Shown: positions 1 to 8,596, counted from the first letter of the stretch. The stretch is 48,470 bases of DNA from Arthrobacter terricola (GCF_004354015.1 NZ_SMRU01000034.1:1-48470), one strand, 5' to 3'. The notes: a model not told the origin generated them from the letters alone. Numbers and translations are program-made.

Positions 1-146
1 AACGGGAATCGAAGCGAACGGGAATCGAAGCGCTTCGCAACTGGCTCAAGCGCCCAGGATCCCAGCCGGCACTGCTTATGGAGATCGCATCGTCGGTCCC
101 CCGCTCCAAGGGTCCGCTCCGCCAGGCATTGGAGATCCTCCTGTGA
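1..146 (+). CDS. AbiEi-type antitoxin, C-terminal fragment (cut by window edge)
   Basis: A reading frame open from base 3 to a TGA at 144-146 encodes about 47 residues ending LRQALEILL. It overlaps the GTG start of the AbiEii-type toxin by four bases (GTGA), the usual arrangement of type IV AbiE pairs, so I read it as the end of the cognate antitoxin, which represses the operon in known systems. The start lies outside the window. Bases 1-16 and 17-32 are an exact tandem copy of a 16-bp unit; because 16 is not a multiple of three, this duplication would shift the frame if it is not older than the gene. The family call rests on position and the terminal helix only. Confidence 0.6.
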   Translation, partial: RESKRTGIEALRNWLKRPGSQPALLMEIASSVPRSKGPLRQALEILL

Positions 147-1018
147 CGGCAGCTGCGACCGTTTACCTGAAGCTTCAGAGGGTTGCACGGGACCGAAAGC
201 GCCCCGCCGACGAGATCTTCACCCTTTACGGTCTCGAACGCTTCCTGGCGCGCCTGGCAGGCTCGCCATTTGCAGAGGACTTCTGCCTCAAAGGTGGCGT
301 CCTGCTGTCCGCCCATGCGCTGCGCCGCCCGACCCGTGACGTCGACATGCAGGCACTCGATTTCCAACTCGACGTCGATCACGTCACCGAAGTGGTGAAA
401 GCCGTCTGCGACGTCGTCGTCGACGACGGCCTGGTATTCGACCATGCGTCCATGCAGATCGAACAGATCCGCGACGAAGACGAGTACACCGGACTGCGAG
501 TCTCACTGCCCGCAGTCCTGGGCCGGGCAAGAATTACCATCAAACTCGACATCAGCACCGGCGACCCAATCTGGCCCGAGCCCGAACAGATCGAACTGCC
601 GTCGCTGCTCGGCGGAACGGTGAAGATGAAGGGCCACCCCCTGGTGACAGTGATCGCCGAGAAAACCGTCACCATGCTCCAGCGCGGCACCACCAGCACG
701 CGATGGCGAGACCTGCTGGACGTGGCGATCCTGTCCGACCGGTTCCAGTTCGACGCCGCGGACCTCAGAGAAGCGGCGGAGCAGGTCGCCGCGCACCGTG
801 GAGCCGAACTCGGGCCGCTCCGCGACCTGATGGACGGTTACGGTGCGACCGGTCAGGCGAAATGGGCTGCGTGGCGCAGAAAGCTCAAAGTGGAAGACCT
901 CTGCGACCCGAACCTCGATGCGCAGGTTGAACGTGTACTCACGTTCATTGAACCGGTGTTCGACGGTTCCGTCGAACACCACCACCGGTGGAGTCCCGAC
1001 GCGCGGTCCTGGTCATAG
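143..1018 (+). CDS. AbiEii/AbiGii-family nucleotidyltransferase toxin
   Basis: This 291-residue protein has the nucleotidyltransferase signature of the AbiEii toxin family: LKGGVLL at about residues 49-55 followed by RPTRDVDM at 62-69, where the two aspartates would bind metal and NTP. AbiE systems are abortive-infection/toxin-antitoxin modules in which the toxin modifies cellular nucleic acid (tRNA in studied relatives) and the antitoxin represses transcription. The start is GTG, overlapping the stop of the upstream gene by four bases, so translation is probably coupled. Length is normal for the family. A second AbiEi-type gene begins at the far right edge of the window, again beside an attachment-like repeat. 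Confidence 0.85.
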   Translation: MTAAATVYLKLQRVARDRKRPADEIFTLYGLERFLARLAGSPFAEDFCLKGGVLLSAHALRRPTRDVDMQALDFQLDVDHVTEVVKAVCDVVVDDGLVFDHASMQIEQIRDEDEYTGLRVSLPAVLGRARITIKLDISTGDPIWPEPEQIELPSLLGGTVKMKGHPLVTVIAEKTVTMLQRGTTSTRWRDLLDVAILSDRFQFDAADLREAAEQVAAHRGAELGPLRDLMDGYGATGQAKWAAWRRKLKVEDLCDPNLDAQVERVLTFIEPVFDGSVEHHHRWSPDARSWS

Positions 1019-1066
1019 GCCACACGGGAAGCCGGCGCCTAATGTCGGCGGCCTAGCGCTGATTGA

Positions 1067-1560
1067 GGTGAGTTAAAGGTGAGTCCGAGCGGGAATCGAC
1101 CTCTTCCGTGCCGCCTACCGAATCAAAACCGCAGGTCAGCGCCCCAATTCAATACGCGATGGGATTCAGACCGAGAAACCCCGCCGAACCGCTGCTGGAA
1201 TTGGCCCCTTACCATCCACGCACGGCACTAAACCCGCAGGTCAAACCCACAATCGGAGCCCCCTGTCGGATTCGAACCGACGCCCCCCGCTTTAGTCTCG
1301 AGTGCCTCTGTGCGCTTCGAAACTAGTGGTTTTTACCCGGATTCTAGGGGTTTTTGTGGTCAACGTCAGGCGATGATCTGTCATTGGTTGTTGCTGATTG
1401 AGGTGAGTTAAAGGTGAGTCGGTTGCAATGGGGTCCCCCAGTAATGCCCGATCGACCCGCGTCCGTCACCCTGGCCACCCACTACCTCCTCCTGCCGGTT
1501 GAGAGAACCTCAGCGGCCCCAACTATCCTTCATAGCTGACGATCTCCAATAACTCATGAC
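1067..1560. repeat. Composite attachment-like site A (tRNA-half core with flanking arm repeats)
   Basis: Left arm GGTGAGTTAAAGGTGAGTC at 1067-1085, CCGCAGGTCA at 1129-1138 and 1234-1243, tRNA-like core at 1256-1295, right arm at 1402-1420 followed by GGTTGCAATG. The core, read on the minus strand, has a perfect T-arm (GTCGG-TTCGAAT-CCGAC) and an acceptor-like AGGGGGC, but no 5' half. Similarity to site B continues beyond the right arm to about 1560. The layout of paired arm repeats around a tRNA 3' end is that of tyrosine-recombinase att sites (inference). The stretch up to the next gene at 1761 otherwise holds nothing recognisable except the 9-bp tandem repeat at 1712. Confidence 0.75.
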
Positions 1561-1711
1561 TTGGTCCGACCCGACGAGCACATGAGAAGCGCGCAGGACA
1601 AGGACTCATCTAGCGGCCCTCCCCTCGTCAAAGACGAGATCGGCCGGCTCGAATCCCAAAACCCGTCCAAGATCCGCCAACTGGAGGTCAGCGGGATGCT
1701 AGGCTGGCGAA

Positions 1712-1738
1712 AGTTTCACCAGTTTCACCAGTTTCACC
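1712..1738 (+). repeat. Three tandem copies of AGTTTCACC
   Basis: The unit AGTTTCACC occurs three times head to tail at 1712-1738 and is followed by a degenerate fourth (TACTTTTACC), ending 12 bases before the GTG start of the ATPase gene. The same block, with one substitution, precedes the broken ATPase copy at 45147-45173. Its position between promoter and start suggests an operator or leader element rather than random low-complexity sequence. Confidence 0.7.
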
Positions 1739-1760
1739 TACTTTTACCTGTGGAGGTTCC

Positions 1761-2846
1761 GTGCAAAATCCCTTCAAGCCAACAGCGGGCGCCACTCCTC
1801 CGGATCTGGTGGGACGGGCCGGGCTCCTGGACGAATTCGAATACGGTCTCCGGCAGGGTTCCGGAGCGCCCGGGCTGCTAACGATCATCACAGGGTCCAG
1901 GGGCATCGGCAAGACCGTGATGCTCAGCGCAGCGGAATCGATCGCACGGGAGCATGGCTGGGCGGTGATCTCCCGGACGGCCAACCCCGGGTTCCTGGCC
2001 AAGGTCGGCGATGACATGCTCCGGCTGCTCGACGAGCTCGGAGACGGACCTCCGACGCGAAAAATCACCGCCTTCTCAGCCGCCGGTTTCGGCGTGACGA
2101 CACAACTGGCACCGGAGCGGATCCCGGATTGGCGCCGCACCGGAGAGGAACTGCTGCGACTGCTGGATAGCAAAGGCACCGGCCTCGTGATCACGATCGA
2201 TGAAATCCATGCCGTGGACCGGACCGAAATTTCCCAGCTCGCAGCCGACGTGCAGCACTTCATCCGTGACGGGTTGCCCATCGGGCTGATCTTCGCCGGC
2301 CTGCCCTCGGCCGTGTCAGACCTCCTCAACGAAGGCGTCGCGACCTTCCTTCGCCGGGCCGACAGGATCAATCTCCACGAGGCCGCCATCGGCGAAGTGA
2401 CCTCCTCCTACAAAGAACTTTTCAACGAAGGCGACATCGACGTCCCGCAGGAACTCATCAACGAAGCCGCAGAGGCCACCGAAGGCTACCCCTTCCTCAT
2501 CCAACTCGTGGGCTACTACCTCTGGATGGAGGCCGAGAGGGCACATTCGAAACTTGACCAGGCCGGTGTCCGCAGCGCCATCGCAGCCGCGTGGCGGCGG
2601 AACGCCCTGGTTGTCGTGGAGTCCGCCCTCTCAGACATCTCAGACAAGGACCGCGAATTCCTCGACGCCATGGCCGAGCAGGAAGGCCCATCAACCGCTG
2701 CCCAGATCGGGAACATCATCAAGTCCAAACCCAGCCTCGTATCCAAGTACCGCAACCGATTGATAGCGGCGGGGCTGATTGAATCGGCAGGATACGGCAA
2801 GGTCGACTTCGCCATTCCCGGGCTACGCGACTACCTGAGGCAATAA
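1761..2846 (+). CDS. AAA+/STAND-type ATP-binding protein, function unknown
   Basis: The 361-residue protein has a Walker A motif GSRGIGKT at residues 45-52, a Walker B LVITIDE at 142-148 and a C-terminal region (about 285-361) that looks like a winged helix (SKYRNRLIAAGLIESAGYGKVDF). This is the plan of Orc1/MalT-like prokaryotic AAA ATPases, often annotated only as ATP-binding protein. A GTG start at 1761 follows GTGGAGGTTCC. Its natural partner appears to be the small membrane protein just downstream, of which only a frameshifted 5' remnant survives here (2970). A second copy of this ATPase-membrane module at 45.1-46.2 kb has the opposite damage. Substrate and role cannot be told from sequence; a defence or mobile-element function is possible. 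Confidence 0.75.
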   Translation: MQNPFKPTAGATPPDLVGRAGLLDEFEYGLRQGSGAPGLLTIITGSRGIGKTVMLSAAESIAREHGWAVISRTANPGFLAKVGDDMLRLLDELGDGPPTRKITAFSAAGFGVTTQLAPERIPDWRRTGEELLRLLDSKGTGLVITIDEIHAVDRTEISQLAADVQHFIRDGLPIGLIFAGLPSAVSDLLNEGVATFLRRADRINLHEAAIGEVTSSYKELFNEGDIDVPQELINEAAEATEGYPFLIQLVGYYLWMEAERAHSKLDQAGVRSAIAAAWRRNALVVVESALSDISDKDREFLDAMAEQEGPSTAAQIGNIIKSKPSLVSKYRNRLIAAGLIESAGYGKVDFAIPGLRDYLRQ

Positions 2847-2969
2847 CCGCCCAAACCTCGGCTGAATCAGACTGGACACTTCAATTGTCGAAAGAACCTT
2901 GGACAAACCGACGAAGCTACCGAACCCCGGACACTTCGCGAGCTCGGCGAACTCCCTACACTTTCCATC

Positions 2970-3085
2970 ATGGGGAGTGAGTCAAAGCCCACCGCCGGGT
3001 CATCACCGGTGATCGGACGGGCAGCGGCTGGCCTCTGCGCCGTGGGCCGACCTGTCCATCCTCGGTGCGCTGATTCTCACGCCCT
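2970..3085 (+). pseudogene. 5' remnant of the small membrane protein seen intact at 45652
   Basis: From ATG 2970 the sequence matches the start of the intact gene at 45652 (MGSESK..., then VIGRAAAGLCAV). After that an extra base near 3047 breaks the frame, and similarity ends at about 3085. The upstream 130 bases also match those before the intact gene. The remnant marks the junction where the duplicated module meets the peptidase cluster. The 130 bases between 3085 and the end of pepE hold nothing else I can identify. Confidence 0.7.
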
Positions 3086-3217
3086 GTCGGATTTCTTTCC
3101 GGGCTGCCTCTTCTCGACCGGCGTCGCGCATCATACGGCGCGGCGAATTGTCTACACCAGAGCGCTGACGCTGCGACCTGAGTGGTCGTCCTCCGGGGTG
3201 TCGCTCGCGCCCCCAGG

Positions 3218-3946
3218 TCAGCGGAAGAGGGAGCTCACGTCGCCACAGACCTCTTCCGGTCCTGAACCCCGCCGGAACAGTACCGCCGGACCTGGCGCCG
3301 GCGTGCCAACCGCATCGCCGCCGATCCACGCTGAGGTGGTACCGCCGTCGTCCGATATGACGCGGAGGTATGTGCCCTCGCGGAGCCCGAGGACGGACAG
3401 GCTGTTCTCCTCGTGGAACTCGCGGATGCGATCGGCGCGGGTTTCCCCAGCGTGCGTGCTCGTCGGGTCGGCGTCGAGGTAGTGGGGGTTGATCTGGAAC
3501 GGCACCAGGCCCAGGGTCTCGAAGCTCGGCGGCTGGACGATGGGCATGTCGTTCGTGGTGCGCAGGCTCGGGGCGGCGATATTGGTGCCCGCGCTCGAGC
3601 CCATGTATTGCGTGCCGGACCGGACCGCGCGGGAGAGAGGGCCCATAAGCCCGCGCTCGTGCAGCTCCTTGACGAGGCGGAACGTGTTGCCGCCGCCCGT
3701 GAACACCAGATCGGCGCGCTCGATGGCTTCAAGCGGGTCCTCGGCCGCGTGCAGTCCGGTGACCTCGACGTCGTACGGCCGGAGCGCGTCCGCGACGAGC
3801 GCCGTGTAGGCCTCGTGGTCCGCGCCGGCGAACGGCACGAAGAGCAGCGTGCGCGCGGAGCCGAGGTACTCGGCGAGCACGTCCGCGGCGTGCTCGAGGT
3901 AGCCGCGGCCCTTGACGGTTGAGTTCGAGAAGAGCATGAGTTCCAT
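3218..3946 (-). CDS. pepE: Peptidase E-like (S51 family) dipeptidase
   Basis: The 242-residue protein matches the S51 family, cytoplasmic Ser peptidases with a class-I-amidotransferase-like fold. The nucleophile elbow GSSAGTN puts Ser at about residue 118, GGGNT is at 84-88 and the likely catalytic His is in NPH (about 155). Characterised PepE removes N-terminal aspartate from dipeptides; cyanophycinase is the other branch but is longer. It starts three bases after the stop of the IclR-type regulator, so the two form one operon. It is divergent from the DUF1177, permease and M20 genes, suggesting uptake and hydrolysis of a small peptide or acyl amino acid. ATG 3946 is preceded by AAGGAC. Confidence 0.85.
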   Translation of the reverse strand: MELMLFSNSTVKGRGYLEHAADVLAEYLGSARTLLFVPFAGADHEAYTALVADALRPYDVEVTGLHAAEDPLEAIERADLVFTGGGNTFRLVKELHERGLMGPLSRAVRSGTQYMGSSAGTNIAAPSLRTTNDMPIVQPPSFETLGLVPFQINPHYLDADPTSTHAGETRADRIREFHEENSLSVLGLREGTYLRVISDDGGTTSAWIGGDAVGTPAPGPAVLFRRGSGPEEVCGDVSSLFR

Positions 3947-3949
3947 GTC

Positions 3950-4768
3950 TTAGTCCTTTCGGGTACGTGGGCGGCCGGTGAGCCGCCTTTCGATCTGCTG
4001 CGCCGCGTGGCGCAAGAGGGGGACGTGCTGCTCGGGGTTGACGAACGATTCCTCGGGTCCCCCGAGGCTCAGGCTCCCGTACGGCTCGCCGCGCACCGAG
4101 ACGAGGACGGCGACCACCGCGACGTGCGAGTCGTACTCCCCGACCGTTGACGCATATCCCTGCTGGCGGATTCGCAGGAACTCGGCCTCCAAGGCGCTGG
4201 CGTCGGTTACGGTGCGATCAGTGAAGCGAGCGATCGGCCGACCCGCGAACAGCAGTTGTCGCTGCTGAGCCGGCAGATATGCGTAGAACGCCTTGCTCGT
4301 AGCCCCGGCGTGGGCCGGGTACAGCTCTCCGACCAGAGGATATACCCGCAGGGGCCCGCTTGAACCGTCGACCGCGGCGACGGCCCGCATGTGCAGATTG
4401 TCCGGGAGTGCGAGAATCGCGGTCGCATCGGTCCGGGCGCTGAGCTCGCGCAGGATCGGATCGACGATGGCGCGCAGGGAGCCCGAGCGCTCCCACGCGT
4501 GGCCCAGCGTCATCGCCGAGGGCCCGATCCGGTACCGGCGAGTGTCCGGGTCCGCAATGAGGAAGCCCCGGTGCGCGAGGGTTGCCAAGAGGCGCTGGGC
4601 AATCGACTTGTTGAAGCCGAATTCCTCCGCGACCTCGGTCACCCCCCACTCCGTACGCAGCCCATCGAAATGCAGGAGCACCTGGAGCGCGCGGTCGGCC
4701 GTCTGCAGGAGACCGTCCGGGGTGGCCCTGTCGTCCGCGAACGAACCGACATCGTGGGTCACGGTCAT
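3950..4768 (-). CDS. IclR-family transcriptional regulator
   Basis: The 272-residue protein has an N-terminal winged helix-turn-helix (about residues 20-80, including EEFGFNKSIAQRLLATL) and a C-terminal IclR ligand-binding domain (ATSKAFYAYL, GYASTVGEYDSHV). I chose ATG 4768 over the upstream GTG because GGAGAGG lies five bases before it, whereas the GTG overlaps the ribosome-binding site. IclR proteins sense small organic acids and often control the divergent operon, here DUF1177-permease-peptidase. A short inverted repeat (CGATT-N7-AATCG, 4790-4806) lies between the divergent genes and could be its operator. Confidence 0.9.
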   Translation of the reverse strand: MTVTHDVGSFADDRATPDGLLQTADRALQVLLHFDGLRTEWGVTEVAEEFGFNKSIAQRLLATLAHRGFLIADPDTRRYRIGPSAMTLGHAWERSGSLRAIVDPILRELSARTDATAILALPDNLHMRAVAAVDGSSGPLRVYPLVGELYPAHAGATSKAFYAYLPAQQRQLLFAGRPIARFTDRTVTDASALEAEFLRIRQQGYASTVGEYDSHVAVVAVLVSVRGEPYGSLSLGGPEESFVNPEQHVPLLRHAAQQIERRLTGRPRTRKD

Positions 4769-4789
4769 CTTCACCTCTCCTCCATGTTG

Positions 4790-4806
4790 CGATTATCGGG
4801 AAATCG
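4790..4806. promoter_or_regulatory. Candidate IclR operator between divergent operons
   Basis: CGATT-N7-AATCG lies in the 149-bp space between the IclR gene and the DUF1177 gene, embedded in AT-richer sequence than its surroundings. IclR operators are short imperfect palindromes in such positions. Five-base arms are weak evidence on their own. Confidence 0.35.
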
Positions 4807-4917
4807 TTGCTAATTATGCCACAGTCGCGTGATCGTGGACACATGGCACCAAGACGCGGGTTCGGCGCAGATCCCGCGGACGGCGCCCCCGACTTCCGCT
4901 CTTCACGAAGGATCCCC

Positions 4918-5865
4918 ATGCTCAAGCACGTCCTTGACGTCGTCGACCTCCTCGACAGCCCCCACGCCGACGGCGGAACCGTTGCCAAGTACTTCGAAAG
5001 CCTGTTCACCTCTCCCGCCCCGACCATCCACGTCGAGACCGTCGAGAGCGAGTCCGGCTCGACGGACTTCGTCCGCGTGCTCATTCCCGGCCGCCACGGC
5101 AAATCCTCCGGCGGGACGGCGCCAACGCTCGGCATCATCGGGCGGCTCGGCGGCGTCGGCGCGCGCCCCGAGATCATCGGCTTCACGTCCGACGGCGACG
5201 GCGCGGCTGCCGCGCTTGCCGCAGCTGCGAAGCTGCTCACCATGTACGAGCGCGGGGATATCCTCGACGGCGACCTGGTCATCGCTACGCACGTCTGCCC
5301 GGACGCTCCGACCCGCCCCCACGAGCCGGTCGCGTTCATGGACTCCCCCGTGGACCTCGCGACGATGAACTCGCACGAGGTCACGGCGGAGATGGACGCA
5401 GTCCTCTCGATCGACACGACCAAGGGCAACAGCATCATCAACCACCGCGGCGTCGCCCTCTCGCCGACCGTCAAGTCGGGGTACATCCTGCGCGTGAGCG
5501 AGGATCTGGTGCGCATCCTGGGCGTAGTGACGGGTGAGCCCGTGGTCACCTACCCGATCACGATGCAGGACATCACGCCGTATGGTAACGGTGTGTACCA
5601 CATCAACTCGATCCTGCAGCCGGCGACGGCAACCGACGCTCCCGTGGTCGGTCTCGCCATCACTGCCGGAATCCCCGTCCCGGGCTGCGCGACCGGGGCC
5701 AGCCACGAGGCGGACATCGCCGCGGCGGCCCGCTTCGCCGTCGAACTCGCCAAGGACTTCGGCGCCGGCCGCACCACTCTGCACGACGACGCCGAGTACC
5801 GCGAGCTCGTCGCCCTCTACGGGTCCATGGCGCACCTGCAGACCCTCGGCTCGAAGGGAGCCTGA
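4918..5865 (+). CDS. DUF1177-family protein
   Basis: I recognise this 315-residue protein as a member of the uncharacterised DUF1177 family. Conserved-looking features are THVCPDAPTRPHEP, SIDTTKG and the C-terminal GCATGASHEADI. There is no signal peptide or membrane segment. The ATG at 4918 has GAAGGA five bases upstream; longer frames starting at 4807 have no such site. It is the first gene of an operon with an NCS1 permease (two bases to the next ATG) and an M20 peptidase, and is divergent from iclR-pepE. The setting implies a role in breakdown of the same small nitrogenous substrate, possibly as a hydrolase or racemase, but no reaction can be assigned. Confidence 0.8.
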   Translation: MLKHVLDVVDLLDSPHADGGTVAKYFESLFTSPAPTIHVETVESESGSTDFVRVLIPGRHGKSSGGTAPTLGIIGRLGGVGARPEIIGFTSDGDGAAAALAAAAKLLTMYERGDILDGDLVIATHVCPDAPTRPHEPVAFMDSPVDLATMNSHEVTAEMDAVLSIDTTKGNSIINHRGVALSPTVKSGYILRVSEDLVRILGVVTGEPVVTYPITMQDITPYGNGVYHINSILQPATATDAPVVGLAITAGIPVPGCATGASHEADIAAAARFAVELAKDFGAGRTTLHDDAEYRELVALYGSMAHLQTLGSKGA

Positions 5866-5866
5866 C

Positions 5867-7201
5867 ATGGCCAAGATCGGACGCGACGACTACTCCCTCT
5901 CCCGAGTCCCCCGCACGGAGAGGTTCGGGTTCTTCTCGATGCTCCTCCAATGGCTCGCGATGTCAGGCTCGCTCTCACAGTTCGTCCTCGGCGCGACGCT
6001 GGGCCTCGGAATGACCTTCCAGAACGCCTTCCTCTCCTTCACCCTCGGCGCCGTCATCCTCGAAGTGGTCATCTTCGCCGTCGGCGCGGCAGGACAGCGC
6101 GAAGGCCTCAGCATGACACTCCTGACGCGCTTCGCCGGCTTCGGACGCAACGGCTCCACGCTCGTCTCCCTCGTCATCGCCGTGAGCCTCATCGGCTGGT
6201 TCGGCGTACAGAACGGCATCTTCGGCACATCGATGACCGCGCTCGTCGGCGGGCCCTCATGGCTCTGGTGCATCCTGGCCGGCCTGGCGCTGACTCTCTT
6301 GGTCATGTACGGGTTCAAGATCATGATGTGGCTCGCGAAGATCGCCGTGCCGCTGTTCTTCGGCCTCGTGGCGTTCAGCATCTGGAACGAGCTCTCGCAC
6401 CACTCGATCCCGGACCTCGTGAACATGCCACCCGCGGGAGCCGCGATCTCGATCCCCGCGGCCGCAACGATCATCGCCGGCGGCTACATGACGGGCGCGA
6501 TCACGAGCCCGGACATGACGCGCTTCAACCGCAAGGCCTGGCATGTGATGGCCCAGAGCTCGTGCTCCATGATCCTCAGCGAGTACATCGTGGGCATGAC
6601 CGGCGTCCTCCTCGGCCACGCGGCGGGCACGTCCAACGTCTCGAAGATCGTGCTCGGCTCGTCCGGCTTCATCGGGCTCATCATCGTGATCCTCGCAACC
6701 GCGAAGATCAACGACTGGAACCTGTACAGCAGCTCGCTCGGCGTAGCCAACTTCGTCCAGACCGTGTTCGGAAAGAAGGTCCAGCGCGGCGTGATCACAG
6801 TGGCCATCGGGATCCTCGGAACCGCCCTCTCGGCGATTGGTTTCCTCGACCACTTCAAGGACTTCCTCTCGCTCCTCGGGGTGGCGATCCCGCCTGTGGG
6901 CGGCATCATCGTGGCCGAGTACTGGTTCGTCCGCAGGCTCCGCAAGCCGCTCGACGACACGCGCGAATCCGGCGCCATGCCAGCGCAGGTCGCCGCGTGG
7001 GTTCCCGCCTCGCTCGTCGTATGGGCCATCGCGTTCTGCGTGGGCAAGTTCGTCCCGTGGGGCATCCCCACCATCAACTCGCTCGTCACGGCCCTCGTGC
7101 TCTACTCTGTCCTCGCCCTCCTCGGGCTCGTCCGGCCGAGCCGGCTCGTTGCAATGGAGCCCTCCGCGGCACCTCACAACAACCCCGTTCCGACGCATTA
7201 G
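5867..7201 (+). CDS. NCS1-family (cytosine/purine/hydantoin-type) permease
   Basis: This 444-residue hydrophobic protein of about twelve membrane segments resembles CodB-type NCS1 transporters. It has an N-terminal SRVPRTERFGFFSM before the first segment, GGYMTGAITSPDMTRF in the middle and PPVGGIIVAEYW near the C-terminus. NCS1 carriers import nucleobases, allantoin, hydantoins and related nitrogen compounds with H+ or Na+. The ATG at 5867 comes just after the DUF1177 stop, preceded by GAAGGGA, so translation is probably coupled. The M20 peptidase follows after eleven bases. Substrate is unknown; the peptidase neighbours suggest a cyclic or acylated amino-acid derivative. Confidence 0.85.
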   Translation: MAKIGRDDYSLSRVPRTERFGFFSMLLQWLAMSGSLSQFVLGATLGLGMTFQNAFLSFTLGAVILEVVIFAVGAAGQREGLSMTLLTRFAGFGRNGSTLVSLVIAVSLIGWFGVQNGIFGTSMTALVGGPSWLWCILAGLALTLLVMYGFKIMMWLAKIAVPLFFGLVAFSIWNELSHHSIPDLVNMPPAGAAISIPAAATIIAGGYMTGAITSPDMTRFNRKAWHVMAQSSCSMILSEYIVGMTGVLLGHAAGTSNVSKIVLGSSGFIGLIIVILATAKINDWNLYSSSLGVANFVQTVFGKKVQRGVITVAIGILGTALSAIGFLDHFKDFLSLLGVAIPPVGGIIVAEYWFVRRLRKPLDDTRESGAMPAQVAAWVPASLVVWAIAFCVGKFVPWGIPTINSLVTALVLYSVLALLGLVRPSRLVAMEPSAAPHNNPVPTH

Positions 7202-7212
7202 GAGAGGCGAGC

Positions 7213-8511
7213 ATGTATTTCGCAACAGCCCAGGACGAGGTCGTCTGCCTCTGCCGGGACCTCATCCGCATCGACACCTCGAACCCCACGAGCACCGAAC
7301 TCGAGGCCGCGCGCTATATCGCGGCAAAGCTCGAGGAGGTTGGCCTCGCCGCGGAGCTCGTGGAATCCGCGCCGGGCCGGGCGAGCGTCTTCGCCCGCAT
7401 CCCCGGCGCCGACCCGAGCCGGGGCGCCCTCATGCTCCACTCCCATCTTGACGTCGTTCCCGCCGACCCATCCGGGTGGAGCGTCGACCCGTTCGAGGGC
7501 GTCATCAAGGACGGCTACCTATGGGGCCGCGGCGCGATCGACATGAAGGACACGGTCGCCGTATACCTCGCAGTCGCCCGCGAACTCGCCCGCACCGGCA
7601 CCACGCCCCCACGCGACCTTGTTTTCGCGTTCCTCGCCGACGAGGAAGCCGGCGGCAAATTCGGCAGCCACTGGCTCGTGCAGAACCGGCCCGACCTCTT
7701 CGAGGGCGTCACCGAGGCAATCGGAGAGGGCGGCGGGTTCTCTTTCCCGGTCGATGACGCGCGGCGACTTTACCCGATCGAGAACGCCCAGCGCGGGCAG
7801 GCCTGGCTCCGGCTCGTCGCAACAGGGAGGGCCGGGCATGGCTCCTCGCCAAACGAGGAGAACGCCGTGACGCGACTCGCCGAGGCCGTCAGCGCGATCG
7901 GCCGGCACCGCTTCCCGCTCCACCTCATCGACCCCGTGCGGACCCTTGCCCGGGAGTTCGCGGCCCTGCGCGGCGTCGAGTTCGACGAGGATGATCTCGA
8001 GGCCACGCTCGACCGGCTCGGCCCCGCGGGCCACCAGCTCCTCGACGTCATCACCCGCAACTCGGCCAATCCGACGACACTCGAAGCCGGCTACCAGACC
8101 AACGTCATCCCCGGACAGGCAACAGCGAGCATCGACGGGCGCTTCCTGCCCGGCCAGGAAGACGCGCTCCTTGCCGAGATCGACGGGCTCCTCCCCGATG
8201 GCGTCAAGCGGGAGTTCATCCACCAGGACATCGCAATGGAGACACCGTTCGAGGGAAGGCTCGTCGACGCCATGTGCGAGGCGATCCGGTCCGAGGACCC
8301 CGACGGGCACCCGGCCCCGTACTGCAACCCCGGCGGCACCGACGCAAAAGCCCTCACGGGCCTCGGAATCCGCTGCTACGGGTTCAAGGCCCTGCGCATG
8401 CCCCACGACCTCGAATACGGAAAACTCTTCCACGGCGTCGACGAACGCGTCCCGCTCGACGGACTCACGTTCGGTGTCCGCGTGGTCGGAAAACTTGCAC
8501 TCACCTCCTGA
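7213..8511 (+). CDS. M20-family metallopeptidase (ArgE/DapE type)
   Basis: The 432-residue protein has the full di-zinc M20 set: HSHLD at 76-80, GRGAIDMKD with bridging Asp about 110, catalytic EE at 144-145, GEGG with Glu about 172, and a late LFHG. A dimerisation domain lies between (GRAGHGSSPNEENAV). Family members cleave N-acyl or carbamoyl amino acids and dipeptides in the cytoplasm. GGAGAGGCGAGC precedes ATG 7213. As last gene of the DUF1177-permease-M20 operon it is likely the hydrolase acting on the imported compound; PepE, divergently encoded, could finish the job. Specificity within M20 cannot be set from motifs alone. Confidence 0.9.
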   Translation: MYFATAQDEVVCLCRDLIRIDTSNPTSTELEAARYIAAKLEEVGLAAELVESAPGRASVFARIPGADPSRGALMLHSHLDVVPADPSGWSVDPFEGVIKDGYLWGRGAIDMKDTVAVYLAVARELARTGTTPPRDLVFAFLADEEAGGKFGSHWLVQNRPDLFEGVTEAIGEGGGFSFPVDDARRLYPIENAQRGQAWLRLVATGRAGHGSSPNEENAVTRLAEAVSAIGRHRFPLHLIDPVRTLAREFAALRGVEFDEDDLEATLDRLGPAGHQLLDVITRNSANPTTLEAGYQTNVIPGQATASIDGRFLPGQEDALLAEIDGLLPDGVKREFIHQDIAMETPFEGRLVDAMCEAIRSEDPDGHPAPYCNPGGTDAKALTGLGIRCYGFKALRMPHDLEYGKLFHGVDERVPLDGLTFGVRVVGKLALTS

Positions 8512-8596
8512 CCCATCAAATCGCCGCACCGCTGAGCCTCCTGACCATTCGCTCGCCCACCGCGGTTGTGGCGCGAGGCGAACCCGAAGGCATCAG

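Noticed and set aside
1256..1295. Complete tRNA gene at sites A-D
   Set aside because: Only the 3' half (anticodon-stem remnant, T-arm, acceptor) is present; no matching 5' acceptor (GCCCCCT) or D-arm lies within 70 bases in any copy, so I call it a tRNA-derived core, not a gene. I could not settle which tRNA it comes from.
1712..1738. CRISPR-like array
   Set aside because: Repeats are contiguous 9-bp units without spacers; no cas genes are present.
1561..1881. 106-codon frame before the ATPase
   Set aside because: Overlaps the ATPase start in another frame, contains the tandem repeat block (HQFHQFH) and lacks any protein-like conservation.
4218..5549. 443-codon minus-strand frame across IclR and DUF1177
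   Set aside because: It is antisense to DUF1177 and overlaps the IclR gene in another frame; Arg/Ser/Pro-rich shadow typical of GC-rich DNA.
5950..7200. Long plus-strand extension upstream of the M20 peptidase and the 5' extension of the permease frame
   Set aside because: These are alternative-frame readings of the permease and DUF1177 genes; true starts at 5867 and 7213 have ribosome-binding sites and family-like N-termini.
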